A stretch of DNA of 5,606 nucleotides from the NCBI GenBank assembly GCA_903970315.1, contig CAJCIJ010000055.1:1-5606 (forward strand). Direction: 5' to 3'. Below the pieces are notes generated by a model. It did not search any database, was not told where the DNA came from, and worked only from the letters and a program-made list of their open reading frames with translations. The position numbers and the translations under genes are program-made. Below are positions 1-5,606 of this stretch, piece after piece. The DNA is from Actinomycetota bacterium. GTDB taxonomy: Bacteria > Actinomycetota > Thermoleophilia > Solirubrobacterales > Solirubrobacteraceae. The first letter of the stretch is position 1. Each line of letters opens with the position of its first letter.

Positions 1-57
1 TCAGGCTTTCGATTCAGCTACCAAGCCGCGTGTGTTTTCATTGAATTTTGTGAAGGT

Positions 58-205
58 CTACTGTTTCCGCAGGAGTGCCAGGCGATGCTCCGCCTCTTTT
101 GCGCCCGCTTCAACGCCGACTTGCGCGTACAGATCATAGGCCTCCTGCCACATCGAGACTGCCGTGGCACGATCTCCAAGACCTTCCTGGGCGCGTGCGA
201 AACCG
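58..205 (-). pseudogene. C-terminal fragment of a TPR-repeat protein
   Basis: The minus-strand frame ending at the TAG at 58-60 encodes about 48 residues from GFARAQEGLGD to LALLRKQ. They match one tetratricopeptide repeat plus its capping helix: small residues at the helix-packing positions, the LGD turn, AV..W.EA..LY, then a glycine-bearing turn and an Ala/Glu/Leu-rich final helix. TPRs are protein-protein interaction scaffolds. In actinobacteria such C-termini are common in large AfsR/SARP-like or NB-ARC regulators, but the parent cannot be identified from one repeat. Upstream of about 205 the same frame stays open to 333, but there it is antisense to the relaxase fragment and loses all TPR character, so the gene is cut there. 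No start codon or ribosome-binding site fits. The TPR assignment is moderately secure; the exact break is approximate. Confidence 0.55.
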
Positions 206-671
206 CGAACAGTGGACGGTGACTGCGATCCACCGGGACGGCTCTGTGGTCCTGACCCGCCAGGGCGCCAGTCGCACAGTGGAGGTGTCCCGCGACTACG
301 CCAGATCCAATGTGGAGCTTGGGTACTTCTCAACGGTCCACGCCGTGCAGGGTCGCACCGTGGAGCGCGGCGGCACGCTTGTGGACGAGAACGCCGGCTT
401 TCGTTCGGTCTATGTCGGGATGACGCGTGGGCGCGACGTCAACCGTGCCTACGTGATCGCCCCTGACAAGGTCGACGGGCGCGACGTGGTTGAGCGTGCG
501 ATGTTGCGCGATCGCGCCGACCTCGGGGTGCTGGCCCAGCGGCGCACGCTTGAGGAAGTGGCCCGGCGGCGAGAAGCCCTGGAACGCCGGCAACGCAGCC
601 GCTCGCTGAACGCGCTTGAGCGCGCCCGGGCGCGCGAACTGGGCGACCTCGGCCACGGGCGGGATCTGTAG
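195..671 (+). pseudogene. C-terminal remnant of MobF/TraA-type relaxase-helicase
   Basis: About 158 residues from VRNREQW to the TAG at 669-671 match the end of the RecD-like (UvrD_C_2) helicase half of MobF/TrwC/TraA conjugative relaxases. These nick and unwind DNA for conjugative transfer. Visible marks are the small beta-barrel entry VRN..WTVTAI at 195-236, helicase motif V with the GYFSTVHAVQGRTVERG block at 324-374, and motif VI with VYVGMTRGR at 408-434. A basic Arg/Glu/Leu-rich helical tail follows at about 480-670. The HUH relaxase domain, the Walker A motif and Walker B are all missing; full-length relatives usually exceed 1000 residues. The frame is open back to an ATG at 75, but the 40 extra residues are antisense to the TPR fragment and have no relaxase character. 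GTG 195 has no Shine-Dalgarno. It is therefore a dead remnant of a conjugative plasmid or element. It converges on the next gene, with 21 bases between the stops. Confidence 0.75.
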
Positions 672-692
672 GCGGCCCGGAGCGCACCCGCG

Positions 693-1859
693 TCACCCTT
701 GCGCCCGGTAAAGCTCAACCAGCGGGATAACCCCGCGGCCACTTCCGCCCCAGCCGGAGTCATTCCCCACGGCCGTGCACTCGGTCAACGAGATGCACGA
801 GACGCCCTCAAGTGATCCCCTGCGACTGGGCCGAGGAAACAATGTCCAGGTGCTGCCGTTCCAGAGCGCGACCACGGGCGACGGCCCCTTGTCTTCGTCG
901 GACCCCACCGCCCAGCACGTGGTCGCCGAACTGCACGAAACCCCCTTGAAGACCTGCCCAGGGTGGCGTGGCGTTGGCATGACCGTCCAGGTTTGGCCGT
1001 TCCACGACTCGGCCAGCGGCAGGCCGTCGGCGATCGAGTTTTCGCCAACGGCGACGCACGCGGTAGCCGAGGAGCAGGACACCCCCAGCAGCCTCGTCCC
1101 CGACGATCCCGTGGGCAGCGGCGCTGACTGCGCCGTCCACGCACTCCCGTCCCAGCGCTCGACCAGCGGCGAAGGCGGGCTGGTCGTCGACAGAGTCGTG
1201 CCGACGGCCGTGCATTCGGTGGGCGAGGTACAGGACACGCTGGTGAGCGTGCTCAACCCGCCGGGCAAGCCGACGTTGACGACGCTCCAGCTTTCCCCGT
1301 TCCAGAACTCCGCCAGCGGCTCGCCATAGAGACCCGTGGGCTTGACCGTGGATTCTCCAACCGCCATGCAGGCGGTAGCGGTCGAACAGGACACGCTGTG
1401 CAGCCACACCACAGTGTCACCACTTGGCGTCATTGGCACTCGCAATGTCCACTGACTGCCGTTGAAGAGCTCGCCAAGGGGTGACGCACCCGCGCTGCCG
1501 ATTGCCATGCACATGTTGGCGGACGCGCACGACACGCTCCACAGCGCAGTCGCTCGCGCACCCTTCGGCGGCGGCGTGTGCAAGACGGTCCATCTGCTGC
1601 CGTCCCACGACTCCGCGAGCGCGGCCGCAGACCTACGGCGCGCGCCGGACGCCCCAACCGCCTCGCAACCGCTGGACGCGGCACAGGACACGCTCGCGAA
1701 TCCGTACCCGAGCTTGCTGGTCAGCTTTGGGATTGGCTCGCTTCTCCACTGCCCGCTGGAGAGCGCTTGGGCAGGGACCACGGTCGCGAGGGCCACGACA
1801 GGACCCAACAGCCCGAGCCGCCACCACCTGCGTTGACCTGTTCTTGGCGTGCGCCGCAC
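693..1859 (-). CDS. Secreted seven-bladed beta-propeller-like repeat protein, Cys-paired
   Basis: This 388-residue protein starts at GTG 1859; an in-frame TAG 15 bases upstream excludes a longer form. The Shine-Dalgarno is weak. Residues 1-32 look like a Sec signal peptide: a basic N-region with RR and R residues, a hydrophobic core at 15-28, and AQA before probable cleavage after Ala32. The rest is seven repeats of about 45-52 residues, each with a VSC-x5-C-x-A-[VI]-G block followed, in the first six, by a PL.E.W[ND]G..WT strand pair. The Cys pairs are 59/65, 111/117, 158/164, 210/216, 262/268, 309/315 and 355/361, and there are no other cysteines. The seventh repeat stops at PLVELY and lacks its W strand, while residues 36-43 (GQWRSEPI) just after the signal supply one, as in the velcro closure of propellers. 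No catalytic motif or sorting anchor is visible. The function is unknown; an extracellular binding protein is the reasonable guess. The propeller fold is inferred from the repeat pattern. Confidence 0.85.
   Translation of the reverse strand: MRRTPRTGQRRWWRLGLLGPVVALATVVPAQALSSGQWRSEPIPKLTSKLGYGFASVSCAASSGCEAVGASGARRRSAAALAESWDGSRWTVLHTPPPKGARATALWSVSCASANMCMAIGSAGASPLGELFNGSQWTLRVPMTPSGDTVVWLHSVSCSTATACMAVGESTVKPTGLYGEPLAEFWNGESWSVVNVGLPGGLSTLTSVSCTSPTECTAVGTTLSTTSPPSPLVERWDGSAWTAQSAPLPTGSSGTRLLGVSCSSATACVAVGENSIADGLPLAESWNGQTWTVMPTPRHPGQVFKGVSCSSATTCWAVGSDEDKGPSPVVALWNGSTWTLFPRPSRRGSLEGVSCISLTECTAVGNDSGWGGSGRGVIPLVELYRAQG
696..1700 (-). repeat. Seven tandem protein-coding repeats (propeller blades)
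   Basis: Seven units of about 135-155 bases lie inside the secreted protein gene. Each begins near a Val-Ser-Cys codon block and carries two Cys codons six positions apart. The repeats have diverged well beyond DNA identity, and unit lengths vary through the loops between the Cys block and the WNG block. This points to an old, selected protein repeat and not a recent slippage array. Confidence 0.75.
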
Positions 1860-1909
1860 GGTTTCGACACGCTACAGACGGGCCGCGCGGCGCGCAATGT
1901 CTGCCAGTA

Positions 1910-1929
1910 GGCGGTCCGATCCGACCGCC
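1910..1929. promoter_or_regulatory. Perfect 7-bp inverted repeat between two genes
   Basis: GGCGGTC at 1910-1916 and GACCGCC at 1923-1929 are exact reverse complements around a six-base spacer. The site lies in the 141-base gap between the membrane-protein stop (2001) and the GTG of the secreted protein (1859), about 50 bases upstream of that start. It could be an RNA hairpin ending or stabilising the upstream transcript, although no U-run follows on the minus strand. It could also be an operator for the secreted protein gene. The rest of the gap shows no convincing -35/-10 pair by eye. Confidence 0.35.
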
Positions 1930-2000
1930 GAGGTCGAGCTAGCGAGCGCGTTTCGCAAACCTGGCCACAGCAGCGAGTTCAGGCCGGACAGAATTGCGGC

Positions 2001-2615
2001 TTAGGTAACGCTGCTGCCGGACGCCGTCACGAACAACGGCCACTCGAGCGACCGCTGCGACGTCGCGCGAGCACCGTTCTCGCTGTCGCCGCTGCGTCCG
2101 TCGGTCCACGTCCACCGGCGCGTCTGTCGCAGGAGAACCTGACGATGCCTGTCCTCCCACCGACGGAACCAAAGACCGGTCGCGGCCTCAAACAGCCCGG
2201 TTGCGAGGACCATTCCGCCCATGAGCGCATACCCGGACGGCGGGACCGTTTGTCCATCTATCGGCACGAGCGTGACCGCCGAGGCCAAGGGCACCCCGAT
2301 CAGCGCGGTCCTGAACACCGCACGGCCGACCGTAACCCAATACTTCTCGACCAGACCGCCTTCCGATGTCTGCCGCGCGTTGGCTGCGGAGTTGCGCCAC
2401 AGCGGCCGGCCGCACACCGCTCCGACCACAGCGACAATCACAGCTCCCTCGACCGCGGACAGCAGTGCGCTGCGCTCGTGCGCAAGCGCAGCAACGACGA
2501 GCGCCGAGCCGATGAGTAGAAGCACTCCGGCGGTGGCATAGACCTCGGCGACAACCGGCCCCAAGGAGGAGCTGCCGCGCGAAGCGTCCATCGCGCGTGA
2601 CCTTCGCGCCGTCAC
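2001..2615 (-). CDS. Four-helix membrane protein, candidate immunity protein for the Rhs protein
   Basis: The family is not recognised. The start chosen is GTG 2615, giving 204 residues: it overlaps the Rhs stop as GTGA, and AAGGGGGAG at 2621-2629 sits five bases ahead. GTG 2621 would put the start inside that Shine-Dalgarno, and ATG 2591 lacks one. Four hydrophobic segments are visible at about residues 20-45, 52-69, 99-119 and 129-149. Charges follow the positive-inside rule: basic N-terminus, basic loop between helices 2 and 3 (RPLWRN through EKYW), acidic outer loop PIDGQ, and a strongly basic tail RRWEDRHRQ after helix 4. The C-terminal 50 residues look soluble and partly disordered. There is no signal peptide and no catalytic motif. 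Its place directly after the variable end of an Rhs gene is the usual place of a cognate immunity gene, and polytopic immunity proteins are typical for membrane-acting toxins. The membrane topology is well supported; the immunity role is inferred. Confidence 0.8.
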   Translation of the reverse strand: MTARRSRAMDASRGSSSLGPVVAEVYATAGVLLLIGSALVVAALAHERSALLSAVEGAVIVAVVGAVCGRPLWRNSAANARQTSEGGLVEKYWVTVGRAVFRTALIGVPLASAVTLVPIDGQTVPPSGYALMGGMVLATGLFEAATGLWFRRWEDRHRQVLLRQTRRWTWTDGRSGDSENGARATSQRSLEWPLFVTASGSSVT

Positions 2616-5606
2616 CCGCACTCCCCCTTGCTCCGATAATAGCCCGGCAACGCGAACACTATCGGGCCATTATAGACATCTACACTCACGCAGTTGTGCT
2701 TCTGGATATGTTCCGTGTTCCACTTCCCGAACGCGGCAACCACCCCGGCCACGAGCGCCGCCCACGCGGGATTCTTCGATGCTAGCCCCACGACAGTGGC
2801 GACCCATGCGGCCGCGGCGGCGGTGCCGATAGCAGCAATGTACAGCGAGTCCTTCTCATCGAAGTGAAACTGGACATCGAGTCCGCGAAACGTTAGGAGG
2901 AACGCGACGTATATCCCAGAGCCTATATACGGATCGCTTCCCGACGGTAGCTTGCCGGTCTCAACCTCTTCCGCCTCGACGCACAGCGGGCATCCACCAG
3001 TCGACGTCTGAGCGCCCGCTGGCCCGGCCCCCGCGGGCGCCACACACGACGCCGGGTTGGCCCGGCACGCCTCTTCTTGGGCTTCGCGCTGGTACCCCGC
3101 TTCGATCCCTGCCGCTTCACTGCTCAACCGTGCGGCAGCCTGGAAGTTCCACGGTTCCTCCTGAAAGCTCACCGGCGCACCGACGCCAGACCCATATGGA
3201 AGGCCCGGCGGTTCGACCTGCTCCGTCTGGAGCATCCTGCCGGTCTGCGGCACATATGAGGTGCCACCCTCGATGATCACGCCCGAGGGCAGCTCGCTGG
3301 AGACGCCGGCGGCTCCCAGCCACGCGTACTTCGGCAAGGGCTTTTCGCCGTTGGGCACTCCGAACTCGCTGCTGTTGTAGGTGCTGACCGCTTCGGACCC
3401 CTGGTTATCGGCAGTCGTCCCGACTGCGTCGCCCTTGAGGTTTGAGATCTCGATCTGCGGTTCTGCGCCGTTTTCCTGGATCGCGGCAAGAGACCCGTCG
3501 ATCCCGGGGATGTCTCGCGTTTGCTTGCCCGTTTCGCACCCAGATGACCCTTCGCAGGTCCAGGCCACGGCTTCGCCGGGGCCGTCGTAGTGCGAGATCA
3601 CAGCCTTCTTGGCGGCCCCGGTTTCCGAGACCATCTTGGCCACGCGCCCTTCGGGGTCGTAGCCGTATTCGAACGCCGAGCCGTTCTGCGCCTGGCTTTG
3701 GACCTGGCCGTCGACGTAGAAGCTGCTTGTCAGTTCGTGGCCGCCGGCATCGGCGGCGGGTAGCTGGGTTGCGTTGCCCAGGGCGTCATAGGTAATACCG
3801 GCGTCGATCATCCTGTCGGCGGCATCGTAGGTGTGTGGTTCTGTGGTCCCGCCGCTAGTCGCGCACTTGCCTTCGGTGGGTTCGCGGGTAGTCAGGCTCG
3901 TGCGGTTGGATTCTTCGTCGTAGGCGTAGATGCGCGTTGTGCAGCCTTTGGCCGCCGGCGTTTCCTGCGCCTTGGTCAATCGCCCGGACGCGTCGTATTC
4001 GTAGGCGTCCGAACCCAACGTCGAGGTTTCCCCCATCGTTTCGCCGTGAACTGAGGGTGCGGCCGCGTCGCTGTAGAGGACCTTCGGATTAGCCGCGGTG
4101 CAGTTGGAGGTCTTTACGTACTGCACCTCGGTGGCTTCGGCGTCGGCGTTGTAGCTGTAGTTGGCGCACATCGCGTTGGGGTAGGTCTCGCTTGTGATCT
4201 TGCCTTCGGCGTCGTAGGTGGCCGTGAAGGGGCCGGCGGCCGAGTCTTCGAGCTTGACCAGTGCGTTCGTCGTGGGGTCATAGCTGTAGCGCTGATAGGT
4301 CGCCTTGCCCGCGCCGCTTTCGCTTGAGTCGGTCAGTTCGGTGAGGAGGCCTTCCGTTTCTTCGTAGCTGTAGTGGGCCACGTTGCCTGTGCCATCCTTG
4401 TATTCGACAAGCTGCCCGACCGTGTTGTAGGAGCTTTCGATCGTGCCGTCGCCTGCTGCGGCCTGCTTGATCTGCGCTCCGGTGCTTTGGCTGTAGGTGT
4501 AGGTCACCCGCGGCAGCGCCTTGTCTTCCGTGGAGCTCGACGTGGTTTCGGTGGCGCTCACGCGCCCGGCGCCATCGTATTCGTACTTCTTGACGCGGGT
4601 GGTGGTCGTCAGCTTGCCGCTCTTGGTCTGTGTGACGACTTCGCTGACCGTTTCGGGCTGGTCGTAGATGTCGTAGGTGATCGTCGTCACCGGCACGCTC
4701 GGCGCCGGCGTGGCTTCGGGCTGCTTGGCGGGCATCGTCTGGCATACGAGCCCCGCCCATTCCGGATGGTTCTGACAGCCCGCGACGCTGGCTTCGGCCT
4801 TGGCGCTGTAGTAGACGGTGCGCTGATCATGCGCGCTAGCGCCACCCTGGCCCTCAGGACCCCGTGTTTCTTCCACCTGCCCAGTGGTCGGGTTGTAGAT
4901 CGTGGTGTGGGTGAGGTTGAGGCCTTCAGGGTGCTGGCTTGACCTCGGGTCAACGGTCACCGAAGTCGGGGCGCGCAGCTTCCAGCCCAGCCCCTGCTGG
5001 CCGGAGTAGGAGGTCTTGGTCGTACGCGGTTCTGCGCGTTCGCCGGTGCCCGCCACTTCGGCGTAGCTCTGGCTCTCGGTCAGCAGGTCGTACGTTTCCC
5101 CGGGCGGGGCTTCGGTGACTTCGCCCTTGTTGGCGCCTTCTTCCTTGTCGTAGGTATAGGTCGTCAGTTCGCGCGCGAGCGTTTCCTTGTTGAGCGGGGC
5201 ACCCAGCTTGACCATGTGCTGGGGCCCGCGCTTTACGACCAGCTGCGTGCCGGGTTCGGGGACGTTCTGTTCCTTTTCGCCTTCGCCGTTGTAGGTGTAT
5301 TCGATCGACAGCAGCTTTGCCGCTTCTGCGGAGCGGGCTCCGGCTTCCAGCGCGGTGATGCGGTTCTGCGGTGACAGTTCGCGCACGACATCGTTGGTGT
5401 CGTTGTATTCGTGAGTGGAGATCGACCCTTGGACGGCGTTGCTCGGCGAGGCGACGTTGACCGTACGTCCCTCTTCATCGAGGTAGTAGACGGTCGCCCG
5501 CTTGTAGCCGGTGGCCGGCCAGCCCTGGGGTTCGTCCGGTGGCGTGATCGCCGTCGCTTCAGCCGGATCATCGTGCTGACCCCACGCGGCGACTTCGGCT
5601 TCGCCC
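2612..5606 (-). CDS. Rhs/YD-repeat protein, 3' portion, possible polymorphic toxin
   Basis: The frame is open from the window edge to the TGA at 2612-2614, about 997 codons, so the 5' end lies outside. The GTG at 5386 is internal: upstream codons continue the family sequence (GYKRATVYYLDEEGRTVNVASP, then STHEYNDTNDV). YD-type repeats follow throughout, for example YEYDGAGRVSATET, YSYDPTTNALVKLED, YEYDASGRLTKAQE, YAYDEESNRTSLT, ITYDALGNATQL and YGYDPEGRVAKMVS. Known Rhs repeats form a large hollow beta-cocoon that shields a C-terminal effector. The YVPQTGRMLQTEQ stretch at about 3218-3256 corresponds to the core-closing YDP..GRF..DP motif, but the usual DP residues are missing. After a Pro/Ala/Gly linker, the C-terminal region (2615-3016) has no repeats. 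Transport is unclear because the N-terminus is not visible. The protein overlaps and is coupled to a membrane protein gene. The Rhs identity is secure; toxin activity is inferred from architecture and neighbour. Confidence 0.93.
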   Translation of the reverse strand, partial: GEAEVAAWGQHDDPAEATAITPPDEPQGWPATGYKRATVYYLDEEGRTVNVASPSNAVQGSISTHEYNDTNDVVRELSPQNRITALEAGARSAEAAKLLSIEYTYNGEGEKEQNVPEPGTQLVVKRGPQHMVKLGAPLNKETLARELTTYTYDKEEGANKGEVTEAPPGETYDLLTESQSYAEVAGTGERAEPRTTKTSYSGQQGLGWKLRAPTSVTVDPRSSQHPEGLNLTHTTIYNPTTGQVEETRGPEGQGGASAHDQRTVYYSAKAEASVAGCQNHPEWAGLVCQTMPAKQPEATPAPSVPVTTITYDIYDQPETVSEVVTQTKSGKLTTTTRVKKYEYDGAGRVSATETTSSSTEDKALPRVTYTYSQSTGAQIKQAAAGDGTIESSYNTVGQLVEYKDGTGNVAHYSYEETEGLLTELTDSSESGAGKATYQRYSYDPTTNALVKLEDSAAGPFTATYDAEGKITSETYPNAMCANYSYNADAEATEVQYVKTSNCTAANPKVLYSDAAAPSVHGETMGETSTLGSDAYEYDASGRLTKAQETPAAKGCTTRIYAYDEESNRTSLTTREPTEGKCATSGGTTEPHTYDAADRMIDAGITYDALGNATQLPAADAGGHELTSSFYVDGQVQSQAQNGSAFEYGYDPEGRVAKMVSETGAAKKAVISHYDGPGEAVAWTCEGSSGCETGKQTRDIPGIDGSLAAIQENGAEPQIEISNLKGDAVGTTADNQGSEAVSTYNSSEFGVPNGEKPLPKYAWLGAAGVSSELPSGVIIEGGTSYVPQTGRMLQTEQVEPPGLPYGSGVGAPVSFQEEPWNFQAAARLSSEAAGIEAGYQREAQEEACRANPASCVAPAGAGPAGAQTSTGGCPLCVEAEEVETGKLPSGSDPYIGSGIYVAFLLTFRGLDVQFHFDEKDSLYIAAIGTAAAAAWVATVVGLASKNPAWAALVAGVVAAFGKWNTEHIQKHNCVSVDVYNGPIVFALPGYYRSKGECG
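2615..3016 (-). other. Variable C-terminal region of the Rhs protein with hydrophobic hairpin
   Basis: This roughly 134-residue tail follows the linker APAGAGPAGAQ and differs sharply from the YD repeats. In order it has a CPLC motif near 2979-2992, an acidic stretch (VEAEEVE), an aromatic segment YIGSGIYVAFLLTF at about 2890-2930, and two hydrophobic helices at about 2780-2845 (LYIAAIG through VVGLA) and 2726-2770 (AWAALVAGVVAA). A short SKNP turn separates the helices. A polar piece NTEHIQKHNC and an ending NGPIVFALPGYYRSKGECG follow. The hairpin is long enough to span a membrane. No nuclease, deaminase, ADP-ribosyltransferase or peptidase motif is recognisable; the His and Cys residues do not form an HNH or a clear zinc site. 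A pore-forming or membrane-disrupting domain is possible, as is a mere membrane anchor. Confidence 0.5.
2621..2629 (-). promoter_or_regulatory. Strong Shine-Dalgarno inside the Rhs 3' end
   Basis: On the minus strand AAGGGGGAG lies five bases before GTG 2615 and within the last codons of the Rhs gene (KGECG-stop). Its position decides the start of the membrane protein and, with the GTGA stop/start overlap at 2612-2615, indicates that the two proteins are translated in a coupled way from one message. Confidence 0.65.

Noticed and set aside
75..194. ATG 75 as the true start of a 198-residue relaxase-like protein
   Set aside because: Residues 1-40 are antisense to the TPR fragment and lack relaxase similarity, so the longer frame is a chance extension.
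672..692. Bidirectional terminator between the convergent genes
   Set aside because: The 21-base gap and its flanks are GC-rich but show no convincing stem with a T-run.
775..1329. Plus-strand open frame of 184 codons with internal repetition
   Set aside because: It is the mirror of the propeller gene; its repetition (VQVLPFQS and VQVWPFHD type) is the complement of the blade repeats.
808..1407. Minus-strand open frame of 199 codons in another phase
   Set aside because: It lies wholly inside the propeller gene in a different frame, without a signal peptide or the conserved Cys pattern.
2001..2621. GTG 2621 as the start of the membrane protein
   Set aside because: It would overlap the AAGGGGGAG Shine-Dalgarno; GTG 2615 has proper spacing and a GTGA overlap with the upstream stop.
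4373..4942. Plus-strand open frame of 189 codons
   Set aside because: It is antisense to the strongly supported Rhs frame. Its hydrophobic, Cys- and Arg-rich translation reflects the complement of YD repeat codons, and it has no family motif.
2612..5386. GTG 5386 as the start of the Rhs gene
   Set aside because: The frame continues open to the window edge and encodes typical upstream Rhs sequence, so this GTG is an internal Val codon.
2612..5606. CRISPR-like array from recurring TCGTAG/GTCGTA motifs
   Set aside because: The motif is the complement of Tyr-Asp codons of the YD repeats, irregularly spaced and without conserved repeat units and spacers.

Overview
This is a high-GC actinobacterial accessory window. 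The composition of the Rhs/YD protein, the tyrosine-aspartate spacing and the Cys-paired secreted propeller suggest the Solirubrobacterales/Thermoleophilia, but this is from recollection of family style and not from a search. The window divides into a scarred left end (1-671) and a run of three minus-strand genes (693-5606).

Left end: the 3' remains of two unrelated genes meet head to head near position 195-205. On the minus strand is the C-terminus of a TPR protein, which ends at 58. On the plus strand is the C-terminal piece of a MobF/TraA-type conjugative relaxase-helicase, which ends at 671. Each has lost its 5' part at about the same point, as expected for a deletion or rearrangement breakpoint. 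The relaxase remnant marks a former conjugative element.

Minus-strand cluster, in order of transcription: (1) the 3' portion of a large Rhs/YD-repeat protein. Its reading frame stays open to the right edge of the window, so the gene begins outside it. It ends in a non-repeat C-terminal region of about 130 residues with a hydrophobic hairpin. (2) A small four-helix membrane protein whose best start overlaps the Rhs stop by four bases (GTGA) behind a strong Shine-Dalgarno sequence, implying translational coupling. (3) After a 141-base gap holding a perfect 7-bp hairpin, a secreted 388-residue protein made of seven Cys-paired repeats, best read as a seven-bladed beta-propeller closed by an N-terminal strand.

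The most interesting reading is that genes 1 and 2 form a polymorphic toxin/immunity pair of a possibly undescribed, membrane-acting type. The position and the membrane character of both parts support this; no activity or known toxin fold can be recognised. The propeller may belong to the same cell-surface programme, but nothing beyond adjacency and shared strand shows it. No RNA genes, CRISPR arrays, insertion sequences or attachment sites were recognised. Bases 1-57 are AT-richer non-coding sequence after the TPR stop, with no recognisable signal.
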